A stretch of DNA of 42,177 bases from NCBI GenBank assembly GCA_002373995.1, contig DFLB01000008.1, positions 1-42,177 of the forward strand, written 5' to 3'. The number at the start of each line of letters is the position of its first letter. Within the stretch, counting starts at the first letter, position 1. Shown in pieces: positions 1 through 8,727 of this stretch. The notes under the pieces are model-generated. The model worked only from the letters and a program-made list of their open reading frames with translations, was not told the origin of the DNA and searched no databases. The stretch is from Bacteroidales bacterium UBA3630. Its GTDB lineage: Bacteria; Bacteroidota; Bacteroidia; Bacteroidales; P3. The position numbers and the translations under genes were made by a program.

Positions 1-33
1 CCAACTGCCAACTACCAACTGCCAACTGCCAAC
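1..33. repeat. heptanucleotide array (CCAACTG-type), five units
   Basis: Five consecutive 7-bp units of the CCAACTG type lie at the window edge and may continue outside it. They are in frame with the 3' end of hydF, which reads through them on the reverse strand. A closely related array lies inside ribF at 6078-6112. Confidence 0.85.
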
Positions 34-1164
34 ACCTCTGAACACGCTGACGGCACGCTCAAAGATGCCGTTCGCCCAAGCCAGCGCCAGCCCGTAGTTG
101 CTCACCGGCACCCCCGCCTCTATCGCTGGCAGTAGCCGCGCCCGCACCTGCTGCGGTGTGATCACGCATCCGCCGCATTGTATCACCAGCGCATACTTCG
201 ACAGGTCGGCAGGCAGCGGCGATTGTCCTCCAATCACCTCGCACTCAATCTTCTTCCCCGTCTTTTTGCGCAGGGCGGCAGGCAGTTTCATACGGCCTAT
301 GTCCTCGCACGTGACGTTGTGTGTGCAGCTCTCTAACAGCAGCACCCGGTCCCCGTCCTGCAGCTGCCCTATGGTCTCCGTACCCCGCAGGTACTCGTCG
401 AAAAGCCCTTTCTGACGGGCCAGCACCACGCTGAAGCTCGTCAGCGGCACCTCCTCGGGCACCACCTCGGCTACATGCCTGAATACCTGACTGTCTGTTA
501 TCACCAGCCGCGGAGCGTTTCCCGCTTTCCACTTTTCTCTTTCCTCTTCCAACTCTTCAGGCTGGCAGAATACGGCCACCGCATGCAGGTCCATCAGGTC
601 GCGCAGCACCTGCACCTGCGGCAGTATCATCCGCCCTTCGGGGGCTGAACTGTCAATGGGCGTCACCAGCACCACCCTCTCGCCCCGTCTGACGATGTCG
701 CCCAGCAGCGACCGCCGGCGGTAGGCACCCTCGGGTAAGGCCTCTTTGATCTGCGCTATCAGCTCTTCCTTGTCGATGGGCGATGCCTTGGTCTTTATTT
801 TCAACATTGGTGTGCCATGCTCCTGGCACCACCGCTCCACTCCCTCCTCTGGCTCGCCGTAGGCACCCTCTGTGTATAGCAGCAGCGCCAGGTCCACTTC
901 TGCCAGCACAGCCATGCTCTTCTCCACTCGCTGCGCTCCCAGCTCGCCTTCGTCGTCAATGCCCGCCGTGTCAATCAGCACCACAGGCCCTATCCCCCCA
1001 ATCTCCATCGTCTTGCGCACTGGATCTGTCGTCGTGCCCGCCGTGTCGCTGACAATGGCTATCTCCTGCCCCGTCAGGAAATTCACCATCGTGCTTTTCC
1101 CAACATTGCGCCTGCCAAACAAACCTATCCTCGGCTTGAGTTCATTACCCCTGCTCTGTTTCAT
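1..1164 (-). CDS. hydF: [FeFe] hydrogenase maturation GTPase HydF, 3'-truncated by the window edge
   Basis: Reading from the ATG at 1164 gives 388 codons with no stop before the window edge. The N-terminal GTPase domain has a P-loop (GRRNVGKS, residues 17-24), a TAGTTTDP switch and a DTAG motif. The C-terminal part has the HydF iron-sulfur ligands: Cys280-x-His282, then Cys330-GG-Cys333. By family knowledge HydF is the scaffold that delivers the 2Fe subcluster to [FeFe] hydrogenase. HydE, HydG and the hydrogenase are not in the window. Family length is about 400 residues, so only the extreme C-terminus is missing. The last visible residues (GSWQLVVGSW) come from a heptamer array at 1-33 and are not family sequence. 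Identification is sure; the natural end is not visible. Confidence 0.93.
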   Translation of the reverse strand, partial: MKQSRGNELKPRIGLFGRRNVGKSTMVNFLTGQEIAIVSDTAGTTTDPVRKTMEIGGIGPVVLIDTAGIDDEGELGAQRVEKSMAVLAEVDLALLLYTEGAYGEPEEGVERWCQEHGTPMLKIKTKASPIDKEELIAQIKEALPEGAYRRRSLLGDIVRRGERVVLVTPIDSSAPEGRMILPQVQVLRDLMDLHAVAVFCQPEELEEEREKWKAGNAPRLVITDSQVFRHVAEVVPEEVPLTSFSVVLARQKGLFDEYLRGTETIGQLQDGDRVLLLESCTHNVTCEDIGRMKLPAALRKKTGKKIECEVIGGQSPLPADLSKYALVIQCGGCVITPQQVRARLLPAIEAGVPVSNYGLALAWANGIFERAVSVFRGVGSWQLVVGSW

Positions 1165-1263
1165 AGTGTGAAATTACTTCCCTATAACGATGATTCTCTG
1201 TTTTTATTATAAATCCTGCAGACAAAATGCTAAAATAATTCTCGACAATTTTGGAATTATTTG

Positions 1264-1271
1264 TATCTTTG
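1264..1271 (+). promoter_or_regulatory. -7 box of a Bacteroidota promoter for the FISUMP lipoprotein
   Basis: TATCTTTG matches the TAnnTTTG -7 consensus of Bacteroidota primary-sigma promoters and lies 41 bp before the ATG. No good TTTG -33 box is present at the usual 19-21 bp spacing, so the call rests on the -7 box alone. Confidence 0.55.
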
Positions 1272-1312
1272 CAACTCAAACCAATACATAAAACACTTTA
1301 AATAACAATACT

Positions 1313-2041
1313 ATGAAGAGAATAACCAGACTGATGGTCTTGGTGGCCGTGACTGCGGGGCTGGCTTTTGCCTCATGCCAGAAGGATGATAACAACAGCA
1401 ATGGAGGCAGCACCGACAGTGGCAGCACTACCGGTGGCGACACCGAGAACGAGGAGTGGGTGGACTTGGGACTACCCTCAGGCCTGCTGTGGGCAAGTTG
1501 CAATGTCGGCGCTACCGTCCCCGAAGAGTACGGCGACTACTACGCCTGGGGCGAGACCGAGACCAAGAGTGTCTTTGATTGGAGCACCTACATGCACTGC
1601 AACGGTGCACAGTACTTGCTGACCAAATACAATGCTGACACCAACTATGGCATAGCGGACAACCTGACCACCCTCGAGGCGATAGACGACGTTGCTACGC
1701 AGAGCCTTGGTAATGGTGCTCGCATCCCAACCAAAGCGGAGTGGGAGGAGCTCATGGACTACACCACAGCCGAATGGACTACTGTGAACAATGTCAAGGG
1801 CCGCCGCTTTACTGCCGCCAACGGTAAGAGCATCTTCTTGCCCGCCGCCGGCTACCACAGCGGTTCGGAGCTAATCTTTGATGGCAGCTATGGGTATTAC
1901 TGGTCCTCGTCGCTTAGTGCGACCCCGAGTCGCGCATGGTACATCTACTTCAGTCAGGGGTACCACCAAGGCATGGACAGCTATCCCCGCGACAACGGTC
2001 AATCAGTTCGCCCTGTACGCTCTGCGCACTCTGCGCACTGA
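1313..2041 (+). CDS. FISUMP-domain lipoprotein
   Basis: This 242-residue protein starts with a lipoprotein signal peptide; the lipobox is AFAS-Cys22. A low-complexity Ser/Thr/Gly/Asp linker follows (about residues 25-46). The rest matches the Fibrobacter succinogenes major paralogous (FISUMP) domain: EWVDLGLPSGLLWAS near the start, the GDYYAWGET block, RIPTKAEWEEL, then YYWSSS and a QSVRPVR ending. The domain is common in surface lipoproteins of gut Bacteroidota and its function is unknown. The last six residues (SAHSAH) come from a 9-bp direct repeat just before the stop. It faces mutS2 convergently. Domain call strong, role unknown. Confidence 0.85.
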   Translation: MKRITRLMVLVAVTAGLAFASCQKDDNNSNGGSTDSGSTTGGDTENEEWVDLGLPSGLLWASCNVGATVPEEYGDYYAWGETETKSVFDWSTYMHCNGAQYLLTKYNADTNYGIADNLTTLEAIDDVATQSLGNGARIPTKAEWEELMDYTTAEWTTVNNVKGRRFTAANGKSIFLPAAGYHSGSELIFDGSYGYYWSSSLSATPSRAWYIYFSQGYHQGMDSYPRDNGQSVRPVRSAHSAH

Positions 2042-2059
2042 GGATACACTCCCTCTCTC

Positions 2060-2082
2060 CTCATACTCCGTAGAGGTATGAG
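2060..2082. terminator. possible bidirectional hairpin between convergent genes
   Basis: CTCATAC and GTATGAG form a 7-bp stem around a 9-nt loop, in the 51-bp gap between the FISUMP stop and the mutS2 stop. There is no clear T-run, so terminator function is only a guess from position. Confidence 0.35.
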
Positions 2083-2092
2083 AGTATTGTCG

Positions 2093-4543
2093 CTACCGCA
2101 GCTCCACCACCGTTATACCTTCGCCGCCAAGCTCAAGGCGCTCTGAATGGAAACTGCGCACATCGCGTGACGCTTTCAGCTCCTCCCTGATGGCCTGCAT
2201 CAGAATTCCGTAACCTTTCCCGTGCAGCACCCTGACCTCTTTCTCGCTCAGCAGCAGCGCTGTGTCGAGAAACTGGTGCAACTCGCCAAGCGCTTCTTCT
2301 ACGCGGTGCCCGCGTAGGTCAAGGGTGGGATTGAAGTGAGCGCGTTTGGCGTTGAGGTCGTCATAGATGGATGCAAAACTCTGGCTTGTGGACGGCTTGG
2401 CGTTGGGTATCTTCTGCTTGGCGGTGGCCTGTAGCCGGCTCACCGGTATTGTCATCCGGATGCTGTTGCTTTCCACGACGGCTTTCTTCCCTTTCATTTC
2501 CACCACCTGCCCGTAGGTCTCTTCGCCGTCAATCCGCACAATGCTGCCAACCACAACAGGTATCATTTTTTCTCTGTCGGAACTGTCTGCGTTTGCCAAT
2601 GACCGTTTCTTCTCTTTCTGCTCTCTCAGCTCCGCTTGAGCCTTGTCGTTTTCTTCAGTGGCTTCTGCCAGTGCTTCACGGGCTTTGCGGGTGGCCTCTT
2701 TCTCTGCTTTGGCGCTCTTGATGTCGCTGATGGTGCGTTCCACGGTGCGGTTGGCATCGGTCAGTATCTGCTGCGCCTCGCGCCTCGCGGCTCCTATGAT
2801 GTCGTTGCGGCGGCTCTCCAGCCGGTCGTTCAATCGCTGGTATTTCTGTGTCACCTCGGCCAGAAACTCGTCGGCCACCCTCAACTCTTCGCGCTGCCGC
2901 TCCACTTCCTTCCGGTCTATCTCAAGTTGCTGTAGCTGGTGCTCGAAGTTGAGCTGCTCGCGCCCCACCATCTCACCGGCACGGTCAAGGATCTCTTTCG
3001 GAAACCCAATGCTCTCGGCTATCTCAAAGGCAAAACTGGATCCTGGGTGCCCTACGTTGAGGCGGTACAGCGGCCGCATGGCATTGGTGTCGAACAGCAT
3101 GGCGCCGTTGGCAATGGCAGGCAGCCTGTCGGCCAGCAGTTTGAGGTCGGCATAGTGGGTTGTCACCACGCCACAGCTGCCGCGGTTGTAGAGTTCCTCA
3201 AGCACTGCTTCGGCAATCGCACATCCCGAGCGCGGCTCGGTGCCGCCCCCAAGCTCGTCGAGCAGGAACAGGGTGCCTCCGTCGGCCTCGCCCAGCAGCG
3301 CTTTCATGTTCTGCAGATGCGACGTGTAGGTCGAGAGGTCGTTGTCGATGCTCTGCTGGTCGCCAATGTCGATAAACACTGAGCGGAAGAGACCACACTC
3401 CGATGTGGGGCGCAACGGCACCGCCATGCCGCATTGCAGCATGTATTGTATCAGCCCCACTGCCTTGAGAAGCACCGACTTGCCGCCGGCGTTGGGCCCA
3501 CTGATGATTAAAATCCTATTCTCACCATTAGACCCGTTTAGCTGCAGATTGAAAGGCACCACCCCTTCTTTCTTTTGCAGATAGAGCAGCGGATGGCGGG
3601 CGTCGAACCAATCGAGGCAAGGCTCCTCGTGCAGCAGCGGCACGCTGGCATCGAGTTCCACAGCCACGCGAGCCTTGGCCCGCAGGAAGTCTATCCTTGC
3701 CAGGAAGCGGTAGGCTTCCTCCAGTTGCGGTAGCAGGGGCCTCAGTCGGTCGCTGAAGGCCAGCAGTATACGCTGCACTTCATGGCGTTCGTCAAAGTCC
3801 AGCTCCCTTAGGTCGTTGCCAAGCTCTACCACCTCGCTCGGCTCTACAAAGGCCGTCTGGCGTGTGGCACTTTCGTCTTGTATCAGACCGCGTATCTTCC
3901 GGCGATGGGTGGTGAGCAGCGGTATCACGGGCCGGCCGTCGCGTATGGTCACCTCGGCACCCTCCGGTGCCCAGCCTTCGCGTTTGGCGCGTGCCAGGGT
4001 GCTGTTCACTTGCGCCTCCACCTCGGCGGCTTTGCGTGCGCGGGTGCGCCGTATCTCGGCCAGCGCGGGCGAGGCGTTGTCGTAGAGCTCGCCGTGGTCG
4101 TCGATGAGTTTGCCCAGCAGCGAGTTCACTACATTCAACTGCGAACTTTTGCCGCCGTAGCCCAGCTCTACCTCGATGGCCAGATTGCGCAGGGCGCTGT
4201 ATTGCATGTGCTCTTCGCCGGTGAGGAAAAGGTAGCACTCGCGAATGGTGCGTAGCGACAGTTTCAGGTCGAAGAGGGCCTCTATCGGCATGGCTGTATT
4301 GCCTACATGCAGGTGCGCGAGAACGGGTGTGAGGTCGATGAAGTCCTGCTGTGGAAAGGCGTTCTCCATCAGCACTATCTGGCGCATCTCCTCAACCAGC
4401 TGCAACTCGTGGCGCAGCGTCGTGTAGTCGGTCATGAAACTCATTTGCCCCGCCATCTGTGCAGCCAAGGCATTGGTGGTCTGCTTGGCCACCAACTGGC
4501 GGATGCGGTCGAAGCCCAGTTTCTGTTCTATGTTGTCGTTCAT
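2093..4543 (-). CDS. mutS2: MutS2 family ATPase/endonuclease
   Basis: This 816-residue protein has the full MutS2 layout: an N-terminal core and clamp region, a MutS ATPase domain with Walker A GPNAGGKS, LLDELGGGTEP as Walker B and TTHYADLK, then a long charged coiled coil and a C-terminal Smr nuclease domain (LDLRGHRVEEA and VLHGKGYGIL). Family members act against recombination and, in some bacteria, split collided ribosomes (RqcU). Which role applies here cannot be read from the sequence. It is the last gene of the reverse-strand operon, and its ATG directly follows the stop of the amidase gene with no gap, which suggests translational coupling. Confidence 0.96.
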   Translation of the reverse strand: MNDNIEQKLGFDRIRQLVAKQTTNALAAQMAGQMSFMTDYTTLRHELQLVEEMRQIVLMENAFPQQDFIDLTPVLAHLHVGNTAMPIEALFDLKLSLRTIRECYLFLTGEEHMQYSALRNLAIEVELGYGGKSSQLNVVNSLLGKLIDDHGELYDNASPALAEIRRTRARKAAEVEAQVNSTLARAKREGWAPEGAEVTIRDGRPVIPLLTTHRRKIRGLIQDESATRQTAFVEPSEVVELGNDLRELDFDERHEVQRILLAFSDRLRPLLPQLEEAYRFLARIDFLRAKARVAVELDASVPLLHEEPCLDWFDARHPLLYLQKKEGVVPFNLQLNGSNGENRILIISGPNAGGKSVLLKAVGLIQYMLQCGMAVPLRPTSECGLFRSVFIDIGDQQSIDNDLSTYTSHLQNMKALLGEADGGTLFLLDELGGGTEPRSGCAIAEAVLEELYNRGSCGVVTTHYADLKLLADRLPAIANGAMLFDTNAMRPLYRLNVGHPGSSFAFEIAESIGFPKEILDRAGEMVGREQLNFEHQLQQLEIDRKEVERQREELRVADEFLAEVTQKYQRLNDRLESRRNDIIGAARREAQQILTDANRTVERTISDIKSAKAEKEATRKAREALAEATEENDKAQAELREQKEKKRSLANADSSDREKMIPVVVGSIVRIDGEETYGQVVEMKGKKAVVESNSIRMTIPVSRLQATAKQKIPNAKPSTSQSFASIYDDLNAKRAHFNPTLDLRGHRVEEALGELHQFLDTALLLSEKEVRVLHGKGYGILMQAIREELKASRDVRSFHSERLELGGEGITVVELR

Positions 4544-5323
4544 TTAGTCAAAATCAAGATAGAAGGGCCAGTGTTCGCGGAATGTGGCGAGGGTATCCCT
4601 GTGGAGGGTGGCGCTGATGCTTTGCTCGCCGTCGCCTATGGCTATGATGAGCCCTTTGTAGTCTACGGCGACGCTGTCGCCGGTGTAGAGTATCCCCTCT
4701 TGGTCGGTGCCTATGCGGTTGCAGCCCACCACATAGCACAGGTTCTCGATGGCACGTGCTTTCAGCAGGGTGGTCCAGGCTTCGTGTCGGCTACCGGGCC
4801 AGTTGGCGCATATTATCAGGAGGTCATACTCCAGTTCTCCGTTTCCTGTTTCCCGTTTCCCGTTCCGCAGCCACTTGGGAAAGCGCAGGTCGTAGCACAC
4901 AGCAGGCTTGATGCGCCATCCTTTGTATTCAAACACAGCGCGTTGTGTGCCGCGGCCGATCTGGTCTGCCTCGCCGCTGACGCGGAAGGTGTGGGCTTTG
5001 TCGTAGTAGCCGTAGGTGCCGTCGGGGTAGACCCAATGCAGACGGTTATAGCATCTGTCACCGTCACGCACTGTCCATGTTCCGACGAAGAGCAGCCCGT
5101 GTTCCGCAGCCATACGGCGGGCCCACTGCAGGGTGGGTCCTTCCTCAGGCTCGGCAAGGGCGGCCATGTGCTGGCCAAAGCCGGTGGTGAAGGTCTCGGG
5201 CACCACGAAGAGGTCTGTGTCGTGCGGAATGGATCTCATCTCCTCTTCCACATGACGCCGGTTGGCCTCAGGGTCGCCCCAGACGATATATTGTTGGCAG
5301 AAGGTTATGCGAAGGTCGTTCAT
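4544..5323 (-). CDS. nitrilase-superfamily amidase (omega-amidase YafV-like)
   Basis: A 259-residue carbon-nitrogen hydrolase with the catalytic triad in place: Glu43 (VPETFTTGF), Lys109 (YYDKAHTF) and Cys143 (AVCYDLRFP). The closest pattern is the omega-amidase group, which deaminates 2-oxoglutaramate and 2-oxosuccinamate in metabolite repair. Between the Cys motif and the YDLLI strand lies an insert at about residues 153-165 (NGKRETGNGELE). It is encoded by a heptamer array at 4835-4869, so the loop appears to have been lengthened by repeat growth in frame. The gene overlaps the ribF stop by 4 nt (ATGA) and abuts mutS2. Confidence 0.9.
   Translation of the reverse strand: MNDLRITFCQQYIVWGDPEANRRHVEEEMRSIPHDTDLFVVPETFTTGFGQHMAALAEPEEGPTLQWARRMAAEHGLLFVGTWTVRDGDRCYNRLHWVYPDGTYGYYDKAHTFRVSGEADQIGRGTQRAVFEYKGWRIKPAVCYDLRFPKWLRNGKRETGNGELEYDLLIICANWPGSRHEAWTTLLKARAIENLCYVVGCNRIGTDQEGILYTGDSVAVDYKGLIIAIGDGEQSISATLHRDTLATFREHWPFYLDFD
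4835..4869. repeat. heptanucleotide array (TTTCCCG-type) inside the amidase gene
   Basis: About five 7-bp units of the TTTCCCG type lie in the coding region. Total length is such that the frame is kept. They encode a hydrophilic loop next to the catalytic Cys strand. Confidence 0.75.
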
Positions 5324-6222
5324 ATTTGGCGGCAGTTGTCAAGGTCTTGTTGTAGCTGGTGTTGTAGCGCTTCGGCAGAATCGAAGTGCACAATGTCGCG
5401 GAGGCGGTGCAGGAATTCTACGGTGACGGTCTGGCCATAGAGGTCGCCGTCGAAATCAATCAGGTGCACCTCCAGCAGGGGATTGTCTACGGCAAAGGTG
5501 GGTGCTGCTCCCAGATTGGCCATGCCGACATGGTCGCCGATGCGGACGGCATAGACTCCCTCTTTGGGTAGCATCTTGCGGGTGGCGGCAAGGTCGATGT
5601 TGGCGGTGGGAAAGCCAAGGGTGTGGCCCACGCCACGGCCGTGCTGCACGGTGCCGCTGACGCTGTAGTGGCGCCCCAGCAGGTCGGCAGTGGCCGCCAC
5701 GTCGCCCAGCAGCAGTGTCTCGCGGATGCGGCTGGAACTGATGGGGCTGTCGCCGACGAGGAAAGGCTGGCCGGTGGCAAGGGTGAAGCCTGTCTGCCGA
5801 GCCAGGACGGGCAGACGGTCGAAGTCGTCGTGTTCTTTGTTGCCAAAGCGACTGTCGTAGCCCAGCAGCAGGGCGCGCATGCCGAGCCGGTCGTACATCA
5901 ACTGTGCCATGCTGCAGGCGCTGAGGGCGGCTACCTCGCGGGTGAATGGCAGCACGGCAACATAGCGGGCTCCCGCAGCAAAGAGCAGGCGCAGGTGCTC
6001 CTCGGGGTCGTCAAGCCAGTATTCGCTCTGCCGGCGGCCGAGGACAAAGGAAGGATGGGAGGTGAGGGTGACTATTAGAGTTGACAGTTGGCAGTTGGCA
6101 GTTGACAGTTGGCGGATGAGGGCTTGATGGCCGCGATGCACCCCGTCGAAGACACCGACAGTGACGGCGGTTTCGTCGCTGATGGCCTCGATGGGGCCGT
6201 GGGCGTCATAGAGTTGGAACAT
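5320..6222 (-). CDS. ribF: bifunctional riboflavin kinase / FAD synthetase
   Basis: The start chosen is the ATG at 6222 (MFQLYDAHGP), giving 300 residues; the open frame runs further upstream but only as a shadow of the previous gene. The N-terminal nucleotidyltransferase domain has VGVFDGVHRGHQ (residues 22-33) and the ISSSRIRE motif. The C-terminal riboflavin kinase domain has GRGVGHTLGFPTANI. It converts riboflavin to FMN and then FAD. Residues of about 38-48 (LSTANCQLST) replace the usual helix before the VTL strand and are encoded by a heptamer array. The start overlaps the upstream stop (TGATG) and the end overlaps the amidase start (ATGA). Confidence 0.95.
   Translation of the reverse strand: MFQLYDAHGPIEAISDETAVTVGVFDGVHRGHQALIRQLSTANCQLSTLIVTLTSHPSFVLGRRQSEYWLDDPEEHLRLLFAAGARYVAVLPFTREVAALSACSMAQLMYDRLGMRALLLGYDSRFGNKEHDDFDRLPVLARQTGFTLATGQPFLVGDSPISSSRIRETLLLGDVAATADLLGRHYSVSGTVQHGRGVGHTLGFPTANIDLAATRKMLPKEGVYAVRIGDHVGMANLGAAPTFAVDNPLLEVHLIDFDGDLYGQTVTVEFLHRLRDIVHFDSAEALQHQLQQDLDNCRQI
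6078..6112. repeat. heptanucleotide array (CAGTTGG-type) inside ribF
   Basis: Five 7-bp units of the CAGTTGG/CAGTTGA type lie within ribF. On the reverse strand they read as the CCAACTG-type sequence found at 1-33, so the same array family occurs in both hydF and ribF. Confidence 0.85.
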
Positions 6223-7367
6223 CAGCGCAGGCGTATTGAGGGGTGGAAAAAGAGAGCACATCGCACGGCGTACTGCATCTGCCGTTCGCCGATATCGTAG
6301 TGGACAGCCCCGCTGACGTGCAGGTTGAAGGGCTCGTTGCCGGGTGTCCAGTTGTAGTAGGCTTGGAAGGAAAGCATCTGTGTGCGGTCGAAGACGGTGG
6401 TGCCGTCGACCGACGAGAGGTTGCTGTAGAGCCAGCTGCCCAGCAGCGGCACGAAACGCTCGCCCTGCCAATAGCTGACTGCCAGCGCGAGGCGGTTGTC
6501 GTAGACGGCTTTCAGTTGGGGGTACAATCCCCAGCCTTGGGTGAACGGCACAGCGGGGTTGCCGTGTTGGTGGTACCACATGGCGAGGCCGCTCAGGTGC
6601 AGGCTCCATTCATCGGACCAGCTGTACTGTAGTCCCAAGCCGCTGGCGGCGTTGAAGTTGTTCTGTATGGGGGTGGTCGTGGCCAGCACCTGTCCGCCGA
6701 CATGCTGCGCAAGGAAATTCAGCGGCAGCTCAAGCGCCAGGTCGGTGCCGGGTATGTTGTAGATCAGATGGCCCGAAAGCCCCATCGTGAAGCGCTCCTG
6801 GTGCGGGCTCTTGTTCCAGATAAACTCGCGCCAGTCGACCCACCAGTCCGCTTTGCCCCACCAGTAATTCCCCCAGTCACCCCAAGCGGAGAGCATGATG
6901 CCGCACTCGGGGTCGGCGGCCACCTCGCGCTCTATGTCGCGGAGCGGCTCGGGCAGGTAGTGGTTGTCGCTAGGATCGATGGAACCCAAGGTCAGCTCCA
7001 GCCCTTTGGCGAGCCGAATCCGGGCCTGCAGCCAGGGCACGACGTGCATCGCCGTGGCGGTGTCGCTGTGGTCGGGCAGCACGCCGTAGCTTGCGGTGTT
7101 GGGGTAGGAGTGTGCGCCCCAGTAGTGCAGCCAGCTGACGCCGCCCGAGAGGGTGAGCCGACGGCCGGTGCTCCACACCACCTTGGGGTTCAGCCGGAAG
7201 CCCGGCAGGGTGTACCCCTCGATGCGGCGGCCGAAGTATTCGTCGTCGATGAAGAAGAGGTAGCCGTCGGCGCGGAACGTAATGCGGCTGCTGTCCTGGG
7301 CACAAACGTGACAGATAGTCCCCAGAAGACCTATAATCCCTATAAGGGCTATCAGTTTGAGTCTCAT
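6222..7367 (-). CDS. outer-membrane beta-barrel protein, function unknown
   Basis: A 381-residue protein with a signal peptide (cut near HVCAQ) and a body of alternating aromatic beta-strands, rich in Trp and Tyr, that looks like an outer-membrane barrel. I do not recognise a named family. The gene starts inside the end of the thioredoxin-like gene (4-nt overlap) and its stop shares a base with the ribF start, so all three are probably translated from one mRNA. A link between this barrel and flavin or thiol chemistry is not shown by sequence. Confidence 0.75.
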   Translation of the reverse strand: MRLKLIALIGIIGLLGTICHVCAQDSSRITFRADGYLFFIDDEYFGRRIEGYTLPGFRLNPKVVWSTGRRLTLSGGVSWLHYWGAHSYPNTASYGVLPDHSDTATAMHVVPWLQARIRLAKGLELTLGSIDPSDNHYLPEPLRDIEREVAADPECGIMLSAWGDWGNYWWGKADWWVDWREFIWNKSPHQERFTMGLSGHLIYNIPGTDLALELPLNFLAQHVGGQVLATTTPIQNNFNAASGLGLQYSWSDEWSLHLSGLAMWYHQHGNPAVPFTQGWGLYPQLKAVYDNRLALAVSYWQGERFVPLLGSWLYSNLSSVDGTTVFDRTQMLSFQAYYNWTPGNEPFNLHVSGAVHYDIGERQMQYAVRCALFFHPSIRLR

Positions 7368-8467
7368 TTACCCAGCGCTTTGACCACGGCCTCCTCGATG
7401 GCGGCGCCACGCAGGTCGCGGGCCAGGATGGTACCGTCGGGGCCGATGAGCATGATCTGCGGGATGCCGCGGACGCCATAGGTGTCGGTGGCGGTGCGGG
7501 TGCTGTCGACGAGCTGGGGGTAGGTGATGCCGAGGTCGGCCATTACCTTTTGGTGGGCGGCTTCACGGGTGGCACGGTCGCCGCGTTCCCACACGTTGAG
7601 GCCCACGATGACGAGGCCTTTGCTTTGGTATTTCTTCCACAGGGGGACGAGGTTGTCGCGTATTTCGGCGCGGCAGGGGCCGCACCACGAGGCGTAGAAG
7701 TCGACGAGGGCCAGGCGGCCGTCGATGAGGTCGCTCAGGCGTCCGTCGACGCCCTGGATGTCAGTGTAGTGGCGACCGGCGGAGGTGGCGTCGACGGCGC
7801 GCAGCTGTGCGAGTTTGCTGTCGACGGGGGGATAGTTGCGCACTATCGGGGCGGCGTCGGCGAGCAGCTGCTCGAGGGCGGCGTAGTCGAGGCGGTCGGT
7901 GCCGCAGAGCACGCCCATGGCGTAGGCACCGAGCAGGTCGGTGTGGTGGCGCGAGTAGAGATCGTGGGCGAGGCGGTAGGTGCGGTCGATGGCGATGGCT
8001 TCGAGGCTGTCGTAGCAGCGTTCGGCCTCGGCACGGCTGACGACGTCGGGAGCCATGTAGTAGAGTTGCAGGTAGGCGTTGAGGTCGCTTTCGAGGTCGC
8101 TGTTGTCGTTGGCTTGCAGGAAGAGCTGCAGGCTGTCGTTGAGGGGGGTGCCGGCGAGGTGGTCGTTCACGATGTCGATGTTGATGGTGCCGGGTTCGAC
8201 GATGCATTCGAGCTGGGCGCGCACGCCGTCGCCCTCGGCGGCGACGGTGCCGATCCAGGGTTCGGCGGCGGTGCCGTTGAAGGTGAAGCGCCCCTCTGTG
8301 ATGTCGGCGCTGTCGACGATGCCTGTCGCGTTGAGGAGGTAGGCTTTGTGGCCGTCCCACTGGCTGTCGCCGAAGGTGCCGTTGATGGTGAATTGCTGAC
8401 GGTTGCCGCAGCCGGCGCAGAGCGCCAAAAGGACTGCTGCATAGAGTATTACGTTGGTCTTCTTCAT
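7364..8467 (-). CDS. TlpA-like thioredoxin-fold lipoprotein with DUF4369-like N-terminus
   Basis: I use the ATG at 8467 (MKKTNVILYA) because it gives a proper lipoprotein signal ending at Cys20 (LCAGC); the frame opens nine codons earlier without a signal. The 367-residue protein has an N-terminal beta-rich region like DUF4369, a helical middle, and a C-terminal thioredoxin fold with the active site Trp-Cys262-Gly-Pro-Cys265 and the cis-Pro region RGIPQIML. Proteins of this type are periplasm-facing thiol-disulfide oxidoreductases in Bacteroidota. First gene of the operon down to mutS2, with a -7 promoter box just upstream. Confidence 0.92.
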   Translation of the reverse strand: MKKTNVILYAAVLLALCAGCGNRQQFTINGTFGDSQWDGHKAYLLNATGIVDSADITEGRFTFNGTAAEPWIGTVAAEGDGVRAQLECIVEPGTINIDIVNDHLAGTPLNDSLQLFLQANDNSDLESDLNAYLQLYYMAPDVVSRAEAERCYDSLEAIAIDRTYRLAHDLYSRHHTDLLGAYAMGVLCGTDRLDYAALEQLLADAAPIVRNYPPVDSKLAQLRAVDATSAGRHYTDIQGVDGRLSDLIDGRLALVDFYASWCGPCRAEIRDNLVPLWKKYQSKGLVIVGLNVWERGDRATREAAHQKVMADLGITYPQLVDSTRTATDTYGVRGIPQIMLIGPDGTILARDLRGAAIEEAVVKALGK

Positions 8468-8491
8468 GATTGTTGTGTTGTTTTGTGGCGG

Positions 8492-8499
8492 CAAAGATA
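8492..8499 (-). promoter_or_regulatory. -7 box for the thioredoxin-lipoprotein/ribF/mutS2 operon
   Basis: Reverse-strand TATCTTTG matches TAnnTTTG and lies 25 bp before the ATG. This is the only clear promoter-like site seen for the five-gene operon. Confidence 0.6.
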
Positions 8500-8548
8500 C
8501 GCAAATTATTCCAATACTGAGCTTTTTTTAATATGTATTACCATTGTT

Positions 8549-8640
8549 GCACCGCCTCCGGAGCGCTTTTGGTCCGCTATTTGTCGGACCATCCTCGGAC
8601 CATCCCCGGACCACCACCGGACCATCACCGGAGCGAGAGG
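8549..8640 (+). repeat. dispersed five-box hairpin element, copy 1
   Basis: Order: GC-rich head (CACCGCCTCCG-like), hairpin GGTCCG-8 nt-CGGACC, then boxes at exactly 11-bp spacing. Four are CGGACC and the fifth is CGGAGC, followed by GAGAGG. It lies between divergent genes, upstream of both. Copies 2-5 share the same plan. Confidence 0.9.
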
Positions 8641-8696
8641 CTTGGGAGGGGGGAGGAGGGTGGATGAAAAAAAGCGTGTGGTGTGTATTTTTTTTG

Positions 8697-8704
8697 TATT
8701 TTTG
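8697..8704 (+). promoter_or_regulatory. -7 box for the exported-protein/panB unit
   Basis: TATTTTTG followed by CA is a full match to the Bacteroidota -7 consensus, 24 bp before the first ATG. A G-rich stretch lies at 8641-8663. No TTTG -33 box is evident. Confidence 0.6.
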
Positions 8705-8727
8705 CAGCGGATTTTATGGGATGAAGT

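Noticed and set aside
6223..6609. N-terminal extension of ribF
   Set aside because: Arg/Pro-rich shadow of the upstream barrel gene; RibF family sequence begins after 6222.
8549..8640. CRISPR array from the regular spacing
   Set aside because: Repeats of 6 bp with 5-bp near-identical spacers and no cas genes; not a CRISPR. The same holds for 38194-38418, which has no unique spacers.
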